In this document: positions 1 through 10,404 of the stretch, piece after piece
How the letters are laid out: every line of letters begins with the position of its first letter
How positions within the stretch are numbered: position 1 is the stretch's first letter
Source: Alisma plantago-aquatica
Lineage: Eukaryota; Streptophyta; Magnoliopsida; Alismatales; Alismataceae
DNA length: 64,000 bases
Reading direction: 5' to 3'
Assembly: GCA_963693085.1 (NCBI GenBank)
Contig: OY856411.1
Location: forward strand, 1,345,103,050 to 1,345,167,049
Program-made: the position numbers and the translations under genes
Notes under the pieces: generated by a model
Told to the model about the DNA's origin: nothing
Seen by the model: only the letters and a program-made list of their open reading frames with translations
Database searches by the model: none

Positions 1-768
1 TTGAAAATCCAAACTGTTGATCTTATTAACTATCTTATGAATAAGCTATATGAAAATTTTGAGCTCATTTGGATACTTACAGGTCATGCATATGAAGACA
101 ACAAAAATTATGCAGTGAAAATTAGCTTTGTGCGTCGATTTTGTTAACCTTGGATAAGTGACTTAGAAGCACTCAAATGAGCTCAAATTTTGCATGTACC
201 ACATATTTATTGTGAAAATGAATATCATTTGTTTGGGTTTCGAAAAATTTTGGTCTTGATATGTAAACACCACTAGGGTGTACAGTGCAATCTGGACGCT
301 CGAGTCTCGAGTGTATTCTAGCCTCTCTCTCTCTATATATATATGTGTGTGTGTGTGTGTGACTTATTTCCAAATAGTTGACCGCATTTTCAGCGAATGT
401 TGTTGATTTTTTCCCGAATTTTCTCGATTTTTTTGTAAATTCCTATTTTTTCATGCCAGCTAAAAAGTTGTCGAATCTCAAATTTGTTACTATCATACTA
501 ACAAGCTCAGAAAGAGCAGCCAAGAAAAGTAGACCTTAGGCGCCATGTGGCCCGCAAAGCATGCCACGAAAAGCAAGATTGTACGGCCTAAAGTGAGAGA
601 AAATAGTCGTTTAGCATTAAAATGCTTAAGGGTCAATTGATGTCTGGATCGCACAAGTACATGGATTGAACTGCTCAAATGGATGCTTTCAAAACCAATG
701 AAGACAATTCTAGTTACCTATGAAGTCGATTATCTCATGCGGGGTTAGTGGTAGCCATGACGCAACGA
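1..768. other. No recognisable gene (presumed kinase intron or flank)
   Basis: AT-rich DNA with no coding region I can support on either strand. It contains one compound microsatellite, listed separately. If the kinase gene on the minus strand is intact beyond the window, this stretch is intronic; otherwise it is intergenic. Confidence 0.5.
322..362. repeat. Compound microsatellite (CT)n(TA)n(TG)n
   Basis: Consecutive runs of CT, TA and TG dinucleotides can be read directly. Slippage makes such tracts length-variable. No function is implied. Confidence 0.9.
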
Positions 769-1554
769 ACTTGAGACTAGACCTATCAAACGGGTGGGTG
801 GGTTGGGTCGTTGCAGGTGCGGGTTTGGCGGGTGCGGGTCAATAAGATACACTTCTAAACGGTTGGAAGAAAAGCACACCCAAACCCGACCCAACGGATT
901 GTGGGTTGCCCGCGGGTGCCCATATAAAATGTGTACAATCAACAATAAGTTACTAGTTGCTTTCTTTAACACTAAAAACAACATTTTAAACAGCTTGTAA
1001 CTATTGTTTTTATGTCAAATATAGTGCAAAAGAACCAACCAACTACTATATTTGACGTCAAACCGTTCGATTAGTTGTCGATATATGTTTATGCTAACTT
1101 AATGAAAAAGCAGCAGCTAGTTGTTGTATGTTGATATAAATTAGGAATACCGATGTAGTTTTCATAGATAAATATCACAAAAAAGATATATAATTTTGTC
1201 ATGTAACATTAGACATTCCTAATATTAGAAGTACTTGTTATTGACTATTGCAAACACAAAATAAAGAGAATACAATTGTTGTTGGTAAAGGTAAAGAGTT
1301 AACTTGTACAAAACAAGCAACATCTTTGAATAGGTGTATGTGTATATTACGTATATAAATATATTTGCTTCAATTAACTGGGTCACCCGCGGGTACCCGC
1401 GGATCACCCGCAAAACCCGCTAAATAAACGGGTGGGTATGGATTTGGGTGATTTTCAGCGGGTGGAAAAATTTCGCCACCCAAACCCAACTTAAACGGGT
1501 CGACCCATGGGCGCCCGAGGATTTTGACCCAATTTGACAGGTCTACTTAAGACT
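769..1554. mobile_element. Non-autonomous DNA transposon, 766 bp, with GGGTACCC-type subterminal repeats
   Basis: The element body is 779-1544. Its ends are inverted: AGACCTATCAAACGGGT on the left against AGACCTGTCAAATTGGGT read from the right. It is flanked by direct repeats ACTTGAGACT (769-778) and ACTTAAGACT (1545-1554), 9 of 10 identical. Both subterminal zones (about 790-930 and 1375-1515) are packed with CGGGTGGGT/ACCCGC motifs in both orientations, as in plant hAT-like and Mutator-like non-autonomous elements. No transposase is present. The 9-10 bp target duplication favours Mutator-like; the subterminal style recalls hAT, so the superfamily is left open. Confidence 0.72.
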
Positions 1555-3189
1555 AAGATTTTCCTCTAGCAAGTACATGTTCGAACTTACAATTAATGGC
1601 TAATAACTACCGTGTGGGGCTTGCACCAAGGAACGAGGTATCTAATTTTGATGTCGTTTTGATAGGGTGTGTGGAAATGGAAATTACATGAAAATTTTGA
1701 TAAATGCAACCATGTCATTTCGACACCAAATGAACAAATTAAGTCATGAAATTCTATAGGTGTGATCTCTACACCTAAATGCATCGTTTTGTGCAATAAA
1801 ATTTTATATGGGTGTAGGTCGGTGGTCCTTGATGTGGGAGGTAAGAAAACTTTTTTGTATCGTGGGGATTTTATTGAGGATTTCAATGACAAAGGTAAGA
1901 ATTAATTTAGGCAATTGTACAAGCATGAGCTATATATATGCATGCATACCCATATTTGTGCTATAATATCACATGTTGGATATGTAGGGCATCCCCCGCT
2001 TATTTTACTTGGGTTGATAGTTTGATGTTGAGATTGACTCAACATTCAACCATTTCATTGCCCCTAAGAACAACAGTGCAATGTTTCCAAGCAAAATCAT
2101 TATATTTTAGTGTGGTTGGCTGCCTAGCACTCTCATTGTCTGATGAACCACCAGACACCAGCAGAACACATGTAATCCACACTGAAGAAAATCAAATACA
2201 ACATCAAGCATGCATCGCAATAGTATCTAATACATTGATGTAGCAAATATTAGGGAATGCAATGCAATCATGATATACTATAAATCTAAAGGATATACTA
2301 GGTATAAGTACTATAGAATCAATCACACAATTATTTTTTATGTTTGTAGGATTTAATTAAATAAGTAAACACAAACGAAAAAAATTATATTTATAGTTGT
2401 ACTAATGTTTTAGGGTATTAATTGATAATGAATATCATATTAACAAATACATTTGAAGTAAAACAATAAATTACTTCACTTACATCACATGTTATGCAAT
2501 CTTCAAATTTATATAAGTTAGTAAATTAAATACAAAATATACAAATTATCACATTATAATACTTTTTTTGTCCTTTTTAGCTTTATTATAAGTTCTTCCA
2601 CTAACTAACTATAATTGCATATTCTAATATTAGTAGTAACGATCTAAAAATATATTTATCATAGCTATTAGTGTAGATCTAATAATTCTATTCGTAGATC
2701 TATGCCTTAGATGTGTAGATCTATGTCTAACATACATAAATTGTATATCTATCAAAATCAATCAAAGATCTAGTGTTTTAGATGCCAAAATGTTATGTGA
2801 ACGTACAGAGAAATAGAGAAAGAGGGGCTGAAATGATGGAGGATGGAAGAAAATATGATTACATACCTTGATCTAGGAGGATTTGAGCTCTAAATGGTGA
2901 AATTACCCAAATCCCCCTTTTCTCCTCTTCAAACAGCAACAACACCAAAGATTGCAATTATGGAAATCTACATCGAAATTTCAGAGTTGTACACACAAAA
3001 AAAAAACTCAAAATCCATCAAAATAGGTGAATATTCATCAAAATCGTCGGATTTTCTTTCCAAATTTCAAAAGATGCAATCATGTCAACAAGGACTCATG
3101 ATTTGGGAGTAATTTCAACTGCAAACGTTTTTTTTTTATTTCAATGATTTCGATGACTTCCTTGACTTTAACTTGTTTCAATTGGCTAG
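1555..3189. other. No recognisable gene
   Basis: AT-rich sequence. Short open frames, such as 101 codons at 1938-2243, have no recognisable domain or coding character. The stretch carries repeated GTAGATCTA-like words at about 2670-2740 but no structure I can name. Confidence 0.5.
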
Positions 3190-4400
3190 GTGTGGAAGTA
3201 GAAGTTTATGGAACTTCAAGGAAGTTTTGAGAATGTTTAGACACAAATAAGAAAATGGTGTGAACTTGAAGGGAACTTCAATGAAAAATTTATATTCATG
3301 CTACAACTCTAATACATGTTCATATATAATAGATTCACGACTTCCTAGGCCTCTAGTAGGTAGATAATACAAGCACTCACTTGTAATAGGGCAATTGTGC
3401 CATACAATAAACAAATGAATGGGAAGAATCACCATGCCAGACAAAACTATACTAAATATGAAAATGAAAAGGTGCAATACAATACTAGCACTCCACCCCC
3501 ACCATCCACCAAGCTCAGATGCAAAACTACTAGTTTTCAGGAGCTCAAGGCTCCAAGCTCTCGAAAACACTCAAACCTTTAAGCTTTCAATTATTCAACA
3601 CAGCCATATGACATAAAGGCATGTAGTTGTGGAAAACCAGCTTAAGGCGCTTCCAAGCCATAACAAATTACAACAAACCATTGCAAAAGATATGGTTTGG
3701 GTCCATCCACATTTCAACCCCATTGTCATGGTTTTCGCCAGTTCTTTGAGATTTCGACGACGGATGGGAAAAACCATGTTACACAACTTCATCGAAGTTG
3801 GGTGAAGTTTCGTCGAAGTTTCAAAACTCGACCATAGACAGTCAAATACCAAATATTCGGCCTCGTCCAAACTTCAGGCAAAGTTTCACTGATCTCGGCG
3901 AAGTCGATTTGTTTGTGTGTATTTTCGTCTCGACTTCTTTGAAGTTGGCAAAGTTGGGGCAAAGTTGAGACGGCCGAGAACACTTATCCTAACTAGTGCC
4001 CTAATGATCATCTAAGCCATAAATGGCACGTCCAACCATCTTCACAACTTCTAATATCAATTCCTACATTTGTTGTTGCCACTCTTTCCTAGAGAGGGTG
4101 TTGTGACTACTATTTTAATATATATTGTATAGAATACATAAGTGAATTGTATTTGTACATGTGTATTGCACATTTAACCCTTGCAAGCAACACATTGTAT
4201 TATCAACCTAACTAGAGCTAGAGAGTCGTAAATCATGCTTTTGTGTTACATTAACACATATAGGATAGAAGTATAACATAATTAGAAGTTTTCGGTCAAA
4301 GTTTCCTTCCAATTCACATCATTTTCTTCAAAAATGGCATTGAAGTTTATCAAAGTCTGCATGTAATCTTCCTCGAATTCCACAAACTTCCACTTCCGCA
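3190..4400. repeat. Imperfect inverted repeat pair, arms about 90-100 bp, separated by about 1 kb
   Basis: The left arm (3190-3278, starting TGTGGAAGTAGAAGTTTATG) matches the reverse complement of 4299-4400, which reads TGCGGAAGTGGAAGTTTGTG and continues with GAAAATGATGTGAATTGG opposite GAAAATGGTGTGAACTTG. There is one gap of about a dozen bases. Between the arms, 3780-3970 is rich in GAAGTT/AACTTC words around TCGTCGAAG. This could be a fold-back or Mutator-like derivative; outer ends and a target duplication were not found. Confidence 0.5.
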
Positions 4401-4529
4401 CTTGGCAAAGTCGACATGAAGTCAAAGTCCTCCACCATGGGCAAAAAAGTGTGGTTTTGGGTCAACTTCACCAAACTCCAGAAAAAGTCAGTTTGACGTC
4501 GAGATCGCTCAGAAGTATTTAGAAATCCA

Positions 4530-5348
4530 CTTAGCTACATGGTAATAAAAAAACCACCTTGAGGCTCTCGAGGCTTACTCCTCTTGGCGAGATTGTTCCA
4601 AATGCGCCTCGAGGCTTACGCCTCGGTGTCCTGGACTGAGGCTTACGCCTCACAATAACTGAGGCCCGCCTCAGAGCACTGAGGCTCTGAGGCTTAGCTG
4701 AGGTGCACGCCTCAAATCTGGATGATAACGTCTTATGTTAACCACCAAATTGTCTACCTTCAACGTTATCACAAACACTTTTTTCAAAAAAAAAAAATCA
4801 GAGTTCTTATAATTAATTTTTATTTTTCATTAATAAACATTTAATCATCATTTTCTGAGTGGCATCTTTCAATCTTCATTGTTAAATTTCTCTTTGTTTG
4901 CTACCTTCTTATTCACTATGTTGGTGAATTCCATATCATTGTTATCTAATTTTGCTTCCTCATTCCTACCAATTTGAAATTCATTCTCCTTTAGTTATTC
5001 TGTCGACATCTTTTATTCTAGTAGTATAAAGAATTGATATCTCGTTATTTTTTACATATTTATTTTGATATTGTGGTGGGTCTTTCATCTCTAACTCTCT
5101 ATTGTCATTATTAAGTTTCAGAATTAATTTCTATTTCATATTGTTGTGCTTGTATTTATATCCTATTTTTGTTATACATACATTCGTATCATAACACATA
5201 AATATATATATATATACATATATATGTAAATACATGTATAAACTTATTTTTTATGACCGCCTCACACATATTTTGAGACTTACGCCTCACCTCACCGAGA
5301 CAAAAACGCCTCATTGCGCCTCACGCATTTTACAACCTTGCTTAGCTA
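4530..5348. mobile_element. Non-autonomous hAT transposon, 803 bp, with 8-bp TSD
   Basis: The element is 4538-5340, bounded by a perfect 8-bp duplication CTTAGCTA at 4530-4537 and 5341-5348, the length typical of hAT insertions. Termini are imperfectly inverted: CATGGTAATAAAA on the left and CAAGGTTGTAAAA read from the right (10 of 13). Both ends carry subterminal palindromes of the form GAGGCTTACGCCTC and many GCCTC/GAGGC words (4560-4715 and 5253-5325). The AT-rich middle has no transposase ORF, so movement would need a transposase supplied in trans. Confidence 0.85.
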
Positions 5349-6272
5349 GAGCTGAAAGTTAACAGCTTCGACAATTAAATACCCAACTTCACCAAAGTTT
5401 AACAACATGCTAATAACTATGAACAACATCAGCGAAATGGTATGAGGATATTCCAACCTTTATGCCATCCATCAAAATGTGGTTCCAGTACTTTCAAGGG
5501 CTACAAAAATCTCTCATCTTCTTTGGTAAACAAGCATAGGAAAATATCCGGTTATCATCTAGTCTGAAAGAGACTGAAAAAGCTTCAAGTCCTTATCCCT
5601 TACTAGCTCGAGAAAAAGCAGGTCAACCAGAAAGCTGATATTCTGACCTGGGTTGGTAGAAAAGTGTAGGGACATAGACGATGTTTACTTGATTAATGGA
5701 GATGGACTCATTGCTGTTGGGCGGGAGTGGCAATTGGAAAATAAGATGCCACTCAAATAGACTCCATAATACTGAAATAAATGGCAACAACAATAGCAGC
5801 TAGATGGTCCGGGCTAACTAGTGGACGGTTGGCACTGATGACAACTCCAAAAACAAATAATCAATAGCCATGGAACTGGACCCAACAATACGCGAGGATG
5901 GTTAGGTAAAAGCACACAAAACATAATAGAAGGTTATTAAAAATCACATGTGGCAAAGATATCAAACTCATTAGGAGTGATAATAGCTTCTCTAAGATAT
6001 AGTATTAAACATGGAGTTGCTTTGGAATCTGCATCTGAAGAAAATCAAAGAGAGAATACATATGATTATAATAAGCACCAATATGCTTGCAGATCATGAT
6101 GTACTTGTGATGCCACTTTCTATCAAAAAAATTATTGAAAATAAAAATCATATCGTTCAGCCTGGTAAAAAGCATGTAGACAGACCTGTTCTTTATATAA
6201 TAATTAGTATATGTATGAAGCAATCTTCAGTATATGGTATTACATAAAAGAATGAAGGAGCTAATTACTCAC
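5349..6272 (-). other. Kinase intron, donor-proximal part
   Basis: This sequence follows the splice donor of the kinase exon in the transcribed (minus) direction. I read it against the expected C-lobe of the family, which should resume with the Glu of APE and a helix-F VDVYSFG-type motif, and found no match here or down to position 1. No gene on the plus strand is supported. Confidence 0.55.
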
Positions 6273-6273
6273 G
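6267..6273 (-). other. Splice donor of the kinase exon
   Basis: Read on the minus strand the junction is GCACC|GTGAGTAATT, with the intron GT at 6272-6271. The exon stops after two bases of the Pro codon of the APE motif, giving a phase-2 intron. Reading on gives an immediate in-frame stop (CCG TGA), which supports splicing here. Confidence 0.85.
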
Positions 6274-7168
6274 GTGCCATCCATCGGTATGTGCCCGTCT
6301 CTGGGGTCATCCCCTCCGTCTGGACTTCAATGCGGGCCACTCCAAAGTCTGCTATCTTAATTGACCTGTCTGCAGCTATCAGGAGGTTGTCTGATTTGAG
6401 GTCTCTGTGGATCAATCCTAAGGCGTGCACATAAGCCATTCCCCTAGCAACATCCAATGCCTGCTTTACAGCAAGCTTCAGAGGCACAGATCTGTTATGC
6501 CTCCTAGTCAGGAACTGCCTAACAGAACCGCCTTTGGCATACTCAGTAACAATGCACCAAACCATTGGCTTCCTGCAAGCCCCAATAAACCTCACGATAT
6601 TTGGGTGTCTGAGTGTCGCAAGCATCATAACTTCTTGTGCAAATTGCTGCTCCATAAACGCCGCTTTCTCAGGACTATTCTCTGGTCTTTCCAGCAACTT
6701 TATTGCAACGTCCTCTCCATTGTATGTACCTCTGTAGAGCTTCCCAAAAGCACCTTGTGCAAAAGCCATGCCCATGTTGAGCCGCCTCAAATCGATAGTC
6801 CACTCGTCATAGTTAGCAAGACCTTCTGTTGGGCTTCTGGCGTCCAACAAGGCCTGTGCCAGAGCATCATCGCTCATTTCATGCATCACTCCTCCAGGGT
6901 AGACACTGTGTCCAGAAAAGTTTCCAGTGGGAACAGTGCGGAGACCAGGATGGCGAAGTAAGGTGTGGGAGTTGTTGGAGCCTTGGCTACTGTTATCAAC
7001 AGACATTGCAACAGATGCACCAGCGTTACTAGTTTGAAGGCTTTCCATGCTGTCAACCGACATGGTAGACCCTTCTCCCCCGAGCTTCAGGTAGTAAGCC
7101 CCGAGATCATTGACCCCCCCTCCCCCACCCCCACCAATGATACCAGCAAATTTGGACCCTTCTATCAT
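6273..7168 (-). CDS. Raf-like (group C MAPKKK-type) Ser/Thr/Tyr protein kinase, first coding exon
   Basis: This exon encodes about 299 residues of a cytosolic-type plant kinase with no signal peptide or membrane segment. Residues 1-120 are a low-complexity Gly/Ser/Met leader containing two similar MSVDS/MSVDN blocks, followed by a conserved [11 protein letters not shown] segment. The kinase domain starts near residue 122 (EWTIDLRRL). It has a modified glycine loop AQGAFG (137-142), ATP-binding Lys157 in VAIK, the helix-C Glu179, catalytic HRDLKSDN (254-261), DFG (274-276) and TGTYRWMAP (291-299). These closely resemble Arabidopsis At2g24360/At4g31170-type Raf-like kinases, whose ORF also starts near a MxEGxKF sequence, supporting the ATG at 7168. 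The C-lobe is absent because the exon ends at a splice donor and later exons were not found in the window. The family transfers phosphate to Ser/Thr/Tyr in signalling; the substrates of this member cannot be inferred. Confidence 0.93.
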
Positions 7169-7800
7169 TCTGTTAGATGTTGTATATCCCCTATCAATCA
7201 GTCTGCCAGGAGAAGAGGCAGGCTCGTGGCAATTTCTCCGGTGGAACCAAGTATTATCAAGTATTCTGTTAAAAGCTTTCAGAATAGGTCAACAACATAT
7301 CAGACCAGAATGCCAAGAACAAACCTTTTTCCTATCCCCTTCAGCTGTTTACACAGGCTTGCTGACAAAGTTCCTGTAACTGCAATACCGCGATTAGGGT
7401 TCGCACCACTGCAGTACCCTCCTGCTGCAGCTCCTCTTCTTCGCCTCCCAACAATAAGAGGCAAAGCCCCAAAAGAAGAAAAAGAGCAGAGGAAACCCTA
7501 GGAACCCAATTGATCAGCTTACATCAATTGCCGAATCGCCCTCTCACTACACCCCTCCAGTGAAGAGCCCTCTGGCGGGGAAGGCAGCAACCAAAGGTGA
7601 GGACTTCCAGGTACGGATGGAGCTCGAGAAGACCCAGAAAAAGCAGCTGATTGGAGGGAAAGTCGCATATCAACAAGGGGCGATCCAGTGGAGAAGGAAA
7701 TCGTGAGGAGATTGAGACGGACAGCTTGCTGGAGGAAGAGAGTTTTCTTTCAGTTCCGTCATATCCTTCTCCCTCCGACACCCTCTCTCTCCCCCCACCT
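7169..7800 (-). other. Kinase 5' leader, possibly containing an intron
   Basis: This lies between the predicted start of transcription and the ATG. It is GA-rich on the minus strand near the cap site, as is common for plant leaders. A short intron is possible: a donor-like ATGTAAGC with GT at 7522-7521, and acceptor-like TTGCAG and TTACAG ending at 7380 and 7374. The pyrimidine tract before the acceptor is weak, so the leader intron is only a suggestion. Confidence 0.5.
7670..7762 (-). other. Candidate upstream ORF, 30 codons, in kinase leader
   Basis: The first ATG downstream of the predicted cap site (7762) opens a frame that starts MTELKENSLP and stops at 7670, well before the kinase ATG. 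Upstream ORFs of this sort often lower translation of the main frame in plants. I see no conserved-peptide signature, so it may be incidental. Confidence 0.35.
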
Positions 7801-7826
7801 CTCCCCTTACTTTCTGCTTTCCCTCT

Positions 7827-7834
7827 CTATATAT
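7827..7834 (-). promoter_or_regulatory. TATA box of the kinase gene
   Basis: On the minus strand the sequence is GTGATATATAGAGAGGG, a good plant TATA box, placing the cap site near 7800 and giving a leader of about 630 bases. The plus strand reads TATATATCAC at the same place, so plus-strand use cannot be excluded, but no plus-strand gene follows. Confidence 0.6.
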
Positions 7835-10404
7835 CACTCCCTCTTGTGAGAAAGACACCCCTGTCGCCCGCACATACATACAGAGCGAGAAAGAGAGAGA
7901 AAGAGAGCTGGACGGAGACGACCGAGGGAGGTGCTAGCGAGACTCGAGGAAGAATAGTCAGTCGTTGTGGTATGGACTCCCCTTTGGTCTGCTTTCCAGC
8001 TTTCCCCTTCTTTTTCCCCATTTTTCGTCCCTTCTCTTTTACCATTTGGACCGTGGAAGGCTAGAAGGTTGGACCGGAACTGTATGGATCCGGGTGCATG
8101 TCCGCCCCCACCGTAAATTTTCACATTTTTCCTTCCGTTCGTGATTAACGAGACGTCCTTGCACAAAATAAATGCAAAGAAGTTTATCTCAAACTAAAAG
8201 GAAGTAGTTATAAAAAGTCATCCAAACAAGACCATAGGCCCCAACGGTTTTTCTACATCTTTCTTTCAATATTTTTATCCTTTAATATAACTTGCGTCTT
8301 TAGAGAGTATATTATATAGTAAATAATATATTCTTACAACATCAATAATACAAATGCATTTGGTCCTCGTGACAATGAGTTATTAACTATTTCCTTAACT
8401 TAGAGGCTATAAACACTTCACATGCAGATAGATTTAACTTAACCTTAACTGTCAAATAGAGAAAATACTAAAACTGAAATATAAACTAAGATGATTCATT
8501 ATATAACCACAGTCGTTGTACGAGACTCATAACCTCAAGATGGATCACATAACAAATTGATGATTTGTGTGTATGTTTAGACCATGATAGGATATGCAAG
8601 AGACTATTGCATGCTTACCATGACAAATTACAAATGTAAAAATAATAGCCATGTTTGATTCATGGGTTAACAAAAATATTTGTGCTAATTCACAAATAAG
8701 AGGTATCCACTTTGTGAACACTATAGGGGGGGGCTTTATTTCGTGTATAGAGTTGTAGAAATGAAAGGAAGAGAGGATTCTCCAACATGTTTGTTATGAG
8801 AAACATGGAAAATCACTACAAATATGAAAAACCATAAGAAATGTCTATCCATGATCAAGAGTCCAATGTAATGCACCATACTTACACACAGGTAAGGCAT
8901 AAGGCACCCTCATGCATCCATCCATATATGGTATTGTATGCCTCATATTTGAGCTACATAATTGGATCACAATCAACAAGGGAATTGCATTATATGTAAA
9001 TATAACTGGTCTTGCACTACTATCATGAATGAGGATTATGCTAAAAGAAAATGAAAATCTATCTTGAATGCTCATTTCATCACATTATTAGTGAGATCAA
9101 TAAAAAGAAAGATTTAATGTGATTTTAGTCATAAAAAGTGTAGAGATTCTTGCATGTATGTGAGATAAGTTGAGAAAATATGAAGAACAAACAAGGTGCC
9201 ATGGAGAATAAACAAAAGAATGACATAAATGATGATATGATTCTCATATCATTGAGAATCATGAAATCAACATGAAAAAATAGGTAAAAGTCGATACATA
9301 GGGATCTTGGGGACGATTAAGGCCATCATTCCACATAATCCTCTTTGTAGAGTAGGAAGCAAAGAGAGAATGAGTAGGAATCCCCAAGAAATTATGGGGG
9401 ATCCTAAGGTCCTCTCCTATGTTTTATACAAATGCATCCAAGGATCAAAAAGATCCATAGATCTCTTAAAATAGTTCAAGGTAGGGTTATATGTATAGAG
9501 TTAGGTGTGTCTATGGGTTGTATTAGGGTTCAAGCATTGGTGTTGTGATTTTGAACTAATTGAAAACACTAACAGGCATTGGTGTTGTGATCTTGAAAAA
9601 ATTGAAAACACTAAATGTTGATACAATGGGAACTACCTCGTCATGTCCTAGAACTACATGAAAGTGTATCTATTTCATGATATGTTGAAAGATCCATCCA
9701 AGGTTGTTGAACGAATAAAACACGTCACAATAATACAAAAATGCATGGATGTGTATTGATGCACACTTGTTCTAGAAATGTTCTCAAAATGAAATTTATT
9801 AGACTCAATTAAGGTTTATAATAAAATTAAAGTGTTAATATGTCCACATGATTGTCACAAACTTGTACAAGAGTTTTTTTGTAATAATAATCATTCTGGG
9901 AGGTTACGAATTTGAATTAACTTTAGAACCAATTATTTTGCACATAACTTTTGGGAGCTTATACAAATATGACACATTTTAAATGACACCTAGAATATGT
10001 TAGGCATGGGGTCTCATGTACATGAGCATCATGTGGGCAGGTTAGGATGGTAGGAAATTTTTGCGATATTTGTGGGTGATTATAGGTGTGTTTTTCTTAG
10101 TTTTTTGTGTGATATATATTGGTAGATGAAGTAATAGCTTATATATGATGATGTGGGTTTGGTTTCAACTAGTGTTTATTGTTGAAGGATTGAAAGCACT
10201 GTTCCTTGTTTAAACCAATCCTAAAAACTACAAGGTAGTCTAGAATTTGGTGTTTGTAAAATACAAAAACAAGGCTTCAAATATGAGTGTGGCAATGTCT
10301 TTCTCATAAATTAGGAGAGTAATCCAAAAGCACCAGTAAGAGATGATCAACAAATGTAGTAGGATGATAATCAATGGAAAGTGTAACATATTGAATTATG
10401 AGTA
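7835..10404. other. Kinase upstream region and intergenic DNA, no gene seen
   Basis: The first 250 bases are GA/CT-rich and probably belong to the kinase promoter. Beyond about 8160 the sequence becomes AT-rich with no coding region that I can support on either strand. A small direct repeat is listed separately. Confidence 0.5.
9534..9614. repeat. Two tandem copies of a 39-bp sequence
   Basis: Positions 9534-9572 and 9576-9614 both read GCATTGGTGTTGTGA, then a near-identical tail ending AATTGAAAACACTAA, separated by three bases. It is a simple local duplication. Confidence 0.85.

Noticed and set aside
6425..7501. Plus-strand frames of up to 178 codons opposite the kinase exon
   Set aside because: They are antisense shadows of the minus-strand kinase coding sequence and leader, with no domain of their own.
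7651..8166. Overlapping frames in both directions in the CT/GA-rich kinase promoter and leader
   Set aside because: Low-complexity Ser/Pro/Arg translations of a GA/CT tract; no conserved protein. The 85-codon minus-strand frame at 7524-7781 begins with GTG rather than ATG.
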